Below, in pieces: positions 1-5,701 of a stretch of 10,005 nt of DNA; position 1 is the first letter of the stretch; the number at the start of each line of letters is the position of its first letter. Both the position numbers and the translations under genes were made by a program. The stretch lies in contig DAOVIO010000148.1 of assembly GCA_030673645.1 (NCBI GenBank), forward strand, positions 1 to 10,005. Direction: 5' to 3'. This stretch comes from JAGLSB01 sp023135955. GTDB taxonomy: Bacteria > Bacteroidota > Bacteroidia > Bacteroidales > GCA-2748055. The notes under the pieces were generated by a model. That model ran no database searches. It was not told where the DNA came from and worked only from the letters and a program-made list of their open reading frames with translations.

Positions 1-185
1 ATGAAGAACAATAAGACCTTATTATCCTGATTGTAAAACATAATATCAAAGAACCCTCCATCCTAAGTATCTAAAACTCACTTCTAATATACATAGAGAA
101 ATTATTGTACGCGTGATATAGCTCAACTGGTACTTCATGCCTGGTCGTACCGGCCACATGAAGTCCTATTTATTGTGTGCCGTTA
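1..185. repeat. Structured ~185-bp dispersed repeat, copy 1
   Basis: This stretch matches 9529-9708 in the same orientation, at roughly 80% identity by eye with a few one-base gaps. It may continue beyond the left edge of the window. It ends with GTGCCGTT directly beside the stop codon of the minus-strand frame at 186, just as copy 2 abuts the stop of the HipA-like gene. Near the gene-proximal end are two interlocked inverted repeats: ACTGGTAC (126-133) with GTACCGGC (147-154), and ACTTCATG (132-139) with CATGAAGT (157-164). The second pair is perfect; the first has one wobble and one mismatch. The order arm A, arm B, A', B' allows either two alternative hairpins or a pseudoknot. I do not recognise the family. 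It could be a REP-like element, a 3'-UTR RNA or the end of a larger mobile unit. Confidence 0.8.
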
Positions 186-407
186 TTATTTGTCTATCCA
201 TTTATATTTAATTTTTTTGTCGTTCAAAAATGGAATTAAATGATTTAAAATTGTCATTTGTCCATCGTTGGTCTCGGCTTTTCTCCCGATGTATATTTTG
301 TTTAGTCTCAATAATTTGTCATTTGTTTCCTTGTTTTCAAGACAAAATGGAATGTCATAATGAAATTTCACATCATTATCTTTTGTGAGAGTGAAACCTA
401 TGTTTTT
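186..407 (-). pseudogene. C-terminal remainder of the frameshifted DUF2971-like gene
   Basis: This open frame has no ATG of its own. It runs from a TGA at 408-410 to the TAA at 186-188, about 73 codons. It reads as a natural continuation of the DUF2971-like protein encoded upstream (398-1081). It includes LLRLNKIYIGRK, which resembles the late 'I.lG' strand of that family, and ends KIKYKWIDK. The first residues in this frame are KNIGFTLTKD. Adding one A to the A6 run (plus-strand T6 at 403-408), or slipping back one base there, joins the two frames without losing any codon. It therefore looks like the tail of one protein of about 300 residues rather than a separate gene. A frame starting at the GTG at 369-371 is formally possible but unlikely. 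Confidence 0.65.
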
Positions 408-1081
408 TCATAATGACTTCTTTCAGATATACTATTATCGTATTGGGCAAAAAGTCTAATTTCTTTTTCAGAATCGAATTTTTTCTGTTTTATGCTTGCA
501 AAAAATGGAATTAAAGCCTTTAGAAGAACTGTATCGGTAATTTTACTTTTTAAATAATCAAACAGGTTGTGTTGTTCAGCTATTGAATCTAAATAGTTGA
601 CATTTAAAGAATAGTGGTCTGGGTACAAAGGTCGTCTAATGATTTCAAATTCAAGAGCAATCCCTTTGTGATTATTACCGTATTCAGTCCAATGATAGTC
701 AAAACCGTTGATTTCATTCTCATTTTCAATAGGTGTAAAGCAAGCAATGAAAGTATTTTTTTTTTGAGATTCGATTTTATCATTATACTGACCTAGTAGT
801 TTTAAGCAATGGATTAATTCTTCTTTATCATCAGAAATTGATTCAAGGCTTCTTGCTCTAAAAACTTGAGTCTTTAAAATCAAAAGAGCAGAGTTTAAGT
901 CGGTGAAATGTAATATCCTTTGATTAATATAATTGAAAGAAAAATTGTCACTATGCATTAATTGATTTATTCCAACATCTTTTGTTTCTCCATTGACTTG
1001 AAAATATGAATCTCTTTCAAAACCAGAGGTATTGGATAAGATTTGGTCTAACTCTTTGATAATTTGGTCTGAATTTAACAT
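398..1081 (-). CDS. DUF2971-like protein, N-terminal part before a frameshift
   Basis: Function is unknown; the DUF2971 family is often found in accessory and defence-rich regions. What can be seen is an N-terminal part with RILHFTDLNSALLILKT and SISDDKEE, which resembles the family's start (a tyrosine/threonine-rich opening followed by 'ND..E'). A central stretch reads IACFTPIENENEINGF then WTEYGNNHKGIALEFEI, like the family's 'W..Y..nh.G...eF' motif. A later stretch, KKFDSEKEIRLF, matches the 'K...W..E.E.R' region. The frame then stops after SHYEKT at an A6 run and continues at 186-407. The start chosen is the ATG at 1079-1081; a TTG at 1094-1096 overlaps the upstream stop and would add five residues. 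It is probably co-transcribed with the FISUMP lipoprotein. The family call is by motif only and moderately sure. Confidence 0.6.
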   Translation of the reverse strand: MLNSDQIIKELDQILSNTSGFERDSYFQVNGETKDVGINQLMHSDNFSFNYINQRILHFTDLNSALLILKTQVFRARSLESISDDKEELIHCLKLLGQYNDKIESQKKNTFIACFTPIENENEINGFDYHWTEYGNNHKGIALEFEIIRRPLYPDHYSLNVNYLDSIAEQHNLFDYLKSKITDTVLLKALIPFFASIKQKKFDSEKEIRLFAQYDNSISERSHYEKT

Positions 1082-1092
1082 ATAGGTTAATT

Positions 1093-1767
1093 TCAATCTT
1101 TAACGTAGCGAACAGATAATCCTGATTTTTTAACATCTGTACTTTCTTTAAACTCTTCTAATGAATAACTCAACCATCTGTAATAAATAAAGTTATTATC
1201 ATATTCAGTCGAAGACCACCAATAACCTACTTCTCCAACGTCATAAGATTGACCTATACAATCTGAACTAATCATATTTCTATATCTTCTTCCTCCTGGT
1301 AAAGCTAAAAAACCAAAATCATCAGTTCCATTTCCATTATCATACCAACCTGAATTTGCTTTTAATGCTGTTCCTTCTGCTCCATTAAATCCATTATTGT
1401 ATAAATAAATTTCCAATTCGTCCCATTCATTTTTTGTTGGCAAATGCCAACCTTCAGGACAAGCTTTAACAGCCGCCGCATAAGTGTAATAGCCTCCATA
1501 TTGTTTTTCAGAATCATTTTCATAGAAACTGATTGCTTCTGCATTTGCTCCTAAAGATTGCCAATCCTCACATTCTGTAATTTCAGGAATCTCTGTGCCA
1601 TCTGGGTAATGGGTGGTTTTCAAGTTTTCAGTCATCCATGTTTGGTTTCCGATTGTTACAGCTTTATATGTATTACCATCAAGATCTGTGAGTTTTTCAG
1701 TCGTATTTTCATCCTTTTCGCAGGCAATAAGACCAATCGAAATAATCAAAATTAAAATCTTTTTCAT
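1093..1767 (-). CDS. FISUMP-domain surface lipoprotein
   Basis: This is a 224-residue lipoprotein with one FISUMP domain (Fibrobacter succinogenes major paralogous domain, TIGR02145), a family of unknown molecular role common in Fibrobacteres and Bacteroidota. The N-terminus MKKILILIISIGLIAC is a signal peptide with lipobox L-I-A-C, so Cys16 would be lipidated. The next residues, EKDE, contain K-D-E, which fits the K-(D/E)2 lipoprotein export signal that sends Bacteroidota lipoproteins to the outer face of the outer membrane. The domain opens with VTIGNQTWMTENL, has CPEGWHLPTKNEWDEL near the middle, and ends with GYWWSSTEYD and SGLSVRYVKD, all typical. The stop overlaps the possible TTG start of the next gene, suggesting translational coupling. 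No clear promoter is visible between its start and the group II intron remnant. Confidence 0.88.
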   Translation of the reverse strand: MKKILILIISIGLIACEKDENTTEKLTDLDGNTYKAVTIGNQTWMTENLKTTHYPDGTEIPEITECEDWQSLGANAEAISFYENDSEKQYGGYYTYAAAVKACPEGWHLPTKNEWDELEIYLYNNGFNGAEGTALKANSGWYDNGNGTDDFGFLALPGGRRYRNMISSDCIGQSYDVGEVGYWWSSTEYDNNFIYYRWLSYSLEEFKESTDVKKSGLSVRYVKD

Positions 1768-1831
1768 GTTCTTTTATTTATTCTCTGTTTGTAATTTTCA
1801 ATTGTGCAGCGTCTTTTTTAATGGCACAACC

Positions 1832-1887
1832 GGGTAGCTTACGCCCCCTAAGAACCGTACGTGCGACTTTCACCGCATATACGGCTC
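1832..1887 (-). ncRNA. Group II intron domains V and VI
   Basis: Domain V is at 1852-1887. It starts GAGCCGTA, which includes the catalytic AGC, and closes with TACGGTTC. The distal helix GCGGT/GTCGC is capped by GAAA. It is 36 nt long rather than the usual 34, with two extra bases (AT) on the 5' side at the internal bulge. Domain VI follows after TTA at 1832-1848: GGG-GGC, loop GTAA, GCU, an unpaired A (complement of 1835), then CCC. The bulged A is where the branch-point adenosine should be, and it would lie about seven bases from a 3' end near 1828. The small size of domain VI is notable. Confidence 0.75.
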
Positions 1888-2074
1888 AAGCACTTATAAG
1901 GCTCTCCCGGCGAAGGGAAACCCGGCTGTTATTATTTGTTACTTTTACATCAAATGTAGTAATTTGCCTACACTCTTTAGCTAAATCCTCTCTCCATTTG
2001 AGGCGCTGGAAGAAGTATGAATCAAATTCCGGCAAGAATGGGTTGGCCTTGCTTACCATTTTACAGCGTATCAT
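1886..2074 (-). pseudogene. Remnant of the intron-encoded reverse transcriptase/maturase
   Basis: A 62-codon frame ends with a TGA that overlaps the start of domain V, as intron-encoded reverse-transcriptase genes often do. The translated stretch SKANPFLPEFDSYFFQRL followed by KWREDLAKE is reminiscent of the C-terminal part of some group II intron maturases, just before their DNA-binding or HNH region. No reverse-transcriptase palm motif (such as YADD) is present, and there is no room for one. The likely reading is that an internal deletion removed the RT domains and left only this tail, or that the frame is part of the RNA with no coding role. The link to the maturase is by resemblance only. 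Confidence 0.4.
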
Positions 2075-2361
2075 CGACTTTCGCTGTTCTCACGTCACGA
2101 CATTTATCAGCAGTTTATTTATATTGACCATACTCGTTAAGCCTAACTCCCCTTCGCCTGACGATGGCGAACAACAGGTTTTCCTCACGGAAATCCTTTA
2201 CGGGCTATATTGTCTGGACAGCTTCGCACAAACCAGTTACCCGGCATGCACGTGTCCATAGGCTACTTGTGATGGAGCACAAGGTTTAATCACCCGTCAT
2301 TTAACGGGCAACAGTTATTATAAGCGACTTCTTGTCGCACTACAGTGGTGTGAGAGATTCT

Positions 2362-2384
2362 CCGCTAGGCTCATGGCCTAGCGG
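2362..2384. repeat. Perfect 9-bp inverted repeat beside the intron 5' end
   Basis: CCGCTAGGC and GCCTAGCGG flank a five-base loop (TCATG on the plus strand). It lies 21 bases outside the proposed 5' end of the intron and about 50 bases after the thiF stop. There is no T-run on either strand, so it is not a standard intrinsic terminator, although it could still help to end the thiamine transcript. Some group II introns, notably class C, settle next to stem-loops, so it may also mark the insertion target. Confidence 0.6.
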
Positions 2385-2437
2385 CAGCCTACTTGATTGA
2401 ACTGGCAATTTTAATTTTTAAGTCAAGATTTTTTTTA

Positions 2438-3136
2438 CTAAAACTGAATCTGCTTGGTTTCCATTGTTTTGGTGTTCAATAAAAACAATATGTTTGAAAG
2501 TACACCAGGGATTTCAAGTATGATCTTAATTACTTCATTAGCTTGTATTGCACCAATCATTCCAGGTAATACACCTAAAACCCCTAAGCGACTTGCATCA
2601 TTTTCGTCCATCTCTGGTTTTTCTTCAAATAGGTCTTTATACGATTTACCATTCTTATAATTAAAAACGCTGACCTGACCTGAAAATTTTGATATAGAAC
2701 CATAAACCATAGGGATATTTAATTCTTTTGAGGTTAAATCAATAATGTATCTGCTGTCGTAATTGTCAGTACAGTCTACTAAAATATCATAGTTTTTGGC
2801 AATTTCAAACGCATTTTCTGAAGTGAAACGGGTATTATAAATATCAACTTTAATATCAGGATTATTTTCTAACATACGTTCTTTTGCTTTGTAAGCCTTT
2901 ATTTGATTTATGTCGCTGGTTTTGTAAAGTATTTGCCTTTGCAAATTACTAAGGCTTACAACGTCGTCGTCAACAATCCCTATATTTCCAATACCCGATG
3001 CTGTTAAATAAGATAGTACAGGCGAGCCTAATCCACCAGCACCTACTACCAGTACTTTTGCATTGTTAAGCTTTTTCTGTCCTGAAGTTCCTATTTCAGG
3101 TAAAATAATATGTCTGTTAAATCTTTCTAAATCCAT
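2438..3136 (-). CDS. thiF: ThiF/MoeB/HesA-family ThiS adenylyltransferase
   Basis: This E1-like enzyme uses ATP to adenylate the C-terminal glycine of ThiS, preparing it to accept sulfur for the thiazole. The start chosen is the ATG at 3134-3136 (MDLERFNRHIILPEIG), which fits the family's usual N-terminus and lies 16 bases after the thiH stop; a start at 3199 would add 21 residues overlapping thiH. Visible motifs are the nucleotide-binding loop GAGGLGSP, D-D-D-V then NLQRQ, the DCTDNYDSR motif and GVLGVLPG. The protein is 232 residues, slightly short. The position of the usual CxxC zinc pair reads SYKDLF, the second CxxC is absent, and the cysteine before GVLGVLPG (Cys184 in E. coli ThiF) is replaced in DASRLGV. 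Only one cysteine remains in the whole protein. It is the last gene of the operon. Confidence 0.9.
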   Translation of the reverse strand: MDLERFNRHIILPEIGTSGQKKLNNAKVLVVGAGGLGSPVLSYLTASGIGNIGIVDDDVVSLSNLQRQILYKTSDINQIKAYKAKERMLENNPDIKVDIYNTRFTSENAFEIAKNYDILVDCTDNYDSRYIIDLTSKELNIPMVYGSISKFSGQVSVFNYKNGKSYKDLFEEKPEMDENDASRLGVLGVLPGMIGAIQANEVIKIILEIPGVLSNILFLLNTKTMETKQIQF

Positions 3137-3152
3137 TTCTGAAAATATTTTC

Positions 3153-4265
3153 TTATTGAAGTATGAAATCCCAGTCTTTCCAAACTGCTTCGTATCCATT
3201 ATTTCTTATCATTCTCGAAATTTCAGTAGTGGTTCTATCATCGTTAACTGAAAACTGTTCAAGTTCTTTATTTAATTCAGGGTGAGCGTAACCACCAGGA
3301 TTTGTTCGCGATTCAGCACTCATAGATGTGATTCCCAATTTCACCATATTGTCTCTGTAGCTTGCACTTTCACGCGTTGATAAAGCTATTTCCACATTCT
3401 CATCAAACAAACGATAAGCAAAAATTAGTTGTGCTAAATGCTTGTCTGTCATAATTGAATTAGGTTCGAAGTTCCCCGAATGTGGACGTAAACGTGGAAA
3501 AGAAATTGAAAATTTTGTTTTCCAGTAATTTTTTTTCAGGTAATTTAAATGCAAGGCAGTAAAAAAACTATCTGTTCTCCAGTCCTCCAAACCTGCTAAT
3601 ATTCCCAGGCCAATTTTATGCACTTGCGTTTTACCCAGGTGTTCATAGGTTTCTAGCCTATTTTCGAAATGACTTTTATTGCCTTTAAGGTGATACTTAG
3701 TATAGCGCGCTTTATGGTATGTTTCCTGGTATAGATAAACCGTATTTAATCCTTGCTTAATGAGCTCTCTGTATTCATCTGGTTTTAAGGGTTGCACCTC
3801 AATGGAGATTAATGACATATAGGGCCTCACAATCTCAAAAACTTTATTCAGATACCTGGCACCTGCTTTAACATCAGCTTCTCCAGTTACCAATAAAATG
3901 TGTTCAAAACCAAGCTTTCTTATAGCAATAACTTCCTCTTTAACTTCATTATATGTTAGAACTTTCCTGTCTATTTTGTTATGAGAGTTAAATCCACAAT
4001 AAATGCAATTATTTTCACAAAAATTCGATAAATATAGAGGAACATACAGCTGAATGGTTTTTCCAAAACGTTTTTGAGTAATAATTTGACTTTGTCTTGC
4101 CATTTTTTCAATATATGGCTCGGCTGCGGGGGAGATTAATGCCATAAAATCATCAATAGTTCTATTGTTTGATTTTAATGCAGCACGAACTTCAGCATCA
4201 GATTTACTATAGATTAAGTCTGTTGTACTCTCCCAGTTGTATTTATTAAGCAAGTCAATAAACAT
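3153..4265 (-). CDS. thiH: 2-iminoacetate synthase (tyrosine lyase) ThiH, radical SAM
   Basis: ThiH cleaves tyrosine to p-cresol and dehydroglycine (2-iminoacetate), the C-N unit used by ThiG for the thiazole. It is a cytoplasmic radical-SAM enzyme. The 370-residue length is normal for the family. The [4Fe-4S] motif CxxxCxxC is present as C83-ENN-C87-IY-C90, followed by GFN. Other typical stretches are LLVTGEAD after the cluster, SIEVQPL, YQETYH and the C-terminal GYEAVWKDWD. The gene starts 11 bases after the thiG stop, so it is part of the same transcript. Use of ThiH rather than the oxygen-dependent glycine oxidase ThiO points to an anaerobic or facultative host. Confidence 0.96.
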   Translation of the reverse strand: MFIDLLNKYNWESTTDLIYSKSDAEVRAALKSNNRTIDDFMALISPAAEPYIEKMARQSQIITQKRFGKTIQLYVPLYLSNFCENNCIYCGFNSHNKIDRKVLTYNEVKEEVIAIRKLGFEHILLVTGEADVKAGARYLNKVFEIVRPYMSLISIEVQPLKPDEYRELIKQGLNTVYLYQETYHKARYTKYHLKGNKSHFENRLETYEHLGKTQVHKIGLGILAGLEDWRTDSFFTALHLNYLKKNYWKTKFSISFPRLRPHSGNFEPNSIMTDKHLAQLIFAYRLFDENVEIALSTRESASYRDNMVKLGITSMSAESRTNPGGYAHPELNKELEQFSVNDDRTTTEISRMIRNNGYEAVWKDWDFILQ

Positions 4266-4276
4266 AGTTATTTGAT

Positions 4277-5044
4277 TTATGAAAGAAAGGAGGTTAATGG
4301 GCTGCTTGTATTTGCTGTATTTGTTTTATCTGCCAATTTTGCTTCAAATGCAATTCGCCCTGCCTGCACAGCAAGCTTAAATGCCATTGCCATTTCTACC
4401 GGGTTTGGTGATACTGCAATAGCTGTATTAACCAAAACGGCATCGGCTCCCATTTCCATAGCTTCAGCGGCGTGAGATGGAGCGCCTATACCGGCATCAA
4501 TAATAACCGGAATATTACTTTGCTCAATGATAATTCGTATCATATCCCGGGTGTCTAAGCCCTTGTTGCTTCCAATTGGCGAGCCTAATGGCATAACTGT
4601 AGAAGTACCAACATCCTCTAACTTTTTACAAAGAACCGGGTCTGCCTGTACATAGGGTAATACAACAAAGCCTTTTTTCACTAATTCATCGGTAGCTTTT
4701 AAGGTTTCTTCACCATCAGGCAACAAATACCTTGGGTCTGGATGTATTTCAAGCTTAAGCCAATTTGTTTCCAGGGCTTCACGAGCTAATTCAGCAGCAA
4801 ATACAGCCTCCTTTGCGTTACGAACACCTGATGTGTTTGGTAGAAGATTATAATTTGCTTCGAGTAAGTATTTTAGAATATTATCATTTTGCTCTTTTAG
4901 GTCAACTCTTCGCAAAGCCATTGTTACCAACTCACTTTCAGATGCTAACAAAGCATCACGCATTAATTCCCCCGATGAGAACTTCCCTGTGCCTGTAAAC
5001 AAGCGAGAAGTAAATGTTTTGTCAGCTATTTTTAGTGCTTGCAT
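4277..5044 (-). CDS. thiG: Thiazole synthase ThiG
   Basis: ThiG condenses 1-deoxy-D-xylulose 5-phosphate, dehydroglycine and the sulfur carried on ThiS-thiocarboxylate to give the thiazole phosphate moiety. It is a cytoplasmic TIM-barrel enzyme. The ATG at 5042-5044 gives MQALKIADKTF and a family-typical 255 residues. An upstream ATG at 5089 would add 15 lysine- and asparagine-rich residues and overlap thiE, so it is less likely. Visible motifs are FTGTGKF near the N-terminus, LLPNTSG, then WLKLEI with Lys97 as the expected Schiff-base lysine, PLGSPIGSNKG, DAGIGAPSHAAEAMEMGADAV (split across the phosphate-binding loops) and NTAIA. It has thiE upstream and thiH 11 bases downstream, as in many thi operons. 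Confidence 0.96.
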   Translation of the reverse strand: MQALKIADKTFTSRLFTGTGKFSSGELMRDALLASESELVTMALRRVDLKEQNDNILKYLLEANYNLLPNTSGVRNAKEAVFAAELAREALETNWLKLEIHPDPRYLLPDGEETLKATDELVKKGFVVLPYVQADPVLCKKLEDVGTSTVMPLGSPIGSNKGLDTRDMIRIIIEQSNIPVIIDAGIGAPSHAAEAMEMGADAVLVNTAIAVSPNPVEMAMAFKLAVQAGRIAFEAKLADKTNTANTSSPLTSFLS

Positions 5045-5075
5045 ATTTTTAGTTTTAATTTTTATCTGTTTATAA

Positions 5076-5699
5076 TTAGATTTTTTCAAGAAAAGCTTTT
5101 GCTTTCTTTGTTATGTTATTCGCTTCACTTATTACCGATGAAACAGCTATGCCATGTATTCCGGTATTTGTAAGAAGCGAAATATCCTCTTCTTTTATTC
5201 CTCCAATTGCAAGAATTGGTATGTTAATTCGGCTTTTCTCCAGGTATGTACATATTGTCTTATAGCCCTCAACTCCCAGAACCGGACTTAAGTTCTTTTT
5301 TGTTCTTGTATAGGTATATGGACCCAGACCAACATAGTTTACACCCTGCTTTACCAGCTTAATAATATCTTCTGTTGTGTTTGCTGTGCCTCCTATTATT
5401 TTTTCATCCCCAAGAATCTCTCGGGCTATAGCTGGTGACATATCTTTTTTACCCAAGTGTACACCATCGGCATTTAACTCTTGAGCCAGTTCAACAGAAT
5501 CATTCATAATAAAAACAATATCATGTTGTTTGCATAGTGCTGCAATCTCTTTACCCTCAGCAAAAATTTCATTTTTACCAGCAAATTTAGGTCTGTACTG
5601 AATCCATTTTATACCGGATTTTATAAGTGCTTTTACCTGGTCTAAATGCGAAAATTCAGATTGATAATTGGTTATATACTGTAGTTTTGAGATTTCCAT
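5076..5699 (-). CDS. thiE: Thiamine-phosphate synthase ThiE (stand-alone)
   Basis: ThiE joins hydroxymethylpyrimidine diphosphate with the thiazole phosphate carboxylate or its product to give thiamine phosphate. The protein is 207 residues, a normal length. Motifs in order are IQYRPK (the family's Q-x-R-x-K), IMNDSVELAQELNADGVHLG, GGTANT in place of the usual G-x-S-x-H/N-T, GLGPYTYTRTKKN for the pyrophosphate-binding G-P-x-x-x-T-x-T-K loop, and ILAIGGI. These are the complete set expected for an active synthase, so this is the better candidate for the coupling step than the ThiE-like half of the neighbouring fusion. It starts two bases after the stop of that fusion gene, a near-certain sign of co-translation. 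Confidence 0.93.
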   Translation of the reverse strand: MEISKLQYITNYQSEFSHLDQVKALIKSGIKWIQYRPKFAGKNEIFAEGKEIAALCKQHDIVFIMNDSVELAQELNADGVHLGKKDMSPAIAREILGDEKIIGGTANTTEDIIKLVKQGVNYVGLGPYTYTRTKKNLSPVLGVEGYKTICTYLEKSRINIPILAIGGIKEEDISLLTNTGIHGIAVSSVISEANNITKKAKAFLEKI

Positions 5700-5701
5700 T
5701 A

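Larger units (their letters stand above)
1828..2340 (-). mobile_element. Miniature group II intron (internally deleted, RT gene lost)
   Basis: On the minus strand the element begins GTGCGACAAGAAGTCGC, matching the GUGYG 5' consensus of group II introns, and ends in domains V and VI at 1832-1887. In between are several perfect small hairpins of the kind seen in domain I: CTTGTG/CACAAG (2266-2283), TTTCC-GTGA-GGAAA with a GNRA loop (2180-2193), and TTCGCC/GGCGAA (2153-2171). The element is only about 0.5 kb, against about 2 kb or more for an intron with a full reverse transcriptase, so most or all of the coding domain is gone. It sits between thiF and the FISUMP lipoprotein without breaking either. 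Base composition is visibly richer in G+C than the neighbours. The exact ends are inferred: I found no clean match in domain I to the exon bases next to the 5' end (CACTGTA). Confidence 0.75.

Noticed and set aside
115..180. tRNA-like D-arm (ATAGCTCAACTGGTAC) in repeat copy 1
   Set aside because: No acceptor stem, no anticodon arm of the right size and no TTCGA-type T arm follow; in copy 2 the D-arm match is lost. The similarity is short and explained by the inverted repeats.
1802..1829. Inverted repeat TTGTGC/GCACAA as an integron attC site or terminator
   Set aside because: Only six paired bases with a 16-base loop, no RYYYAAC/GTTRRRY core sites and no T-run placed after the stem on the minus strand; one arm overlaps the proposed intron end.
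1821..2261. 146-codon plus-strand open frame across the intron
   Set aside because: It lies antisense to the intron RNA, has arginine/serine/leucine-rich composition typical of structured-RNA shadows, and shows no recognisable domain.
3137..3199. Longer ThiF N-terminus starting at 3199
   Set aside because: The added 21 residues overlap the thiH coding end and do not match the family's start, whereas MDLERFNRHIILPEIG does.
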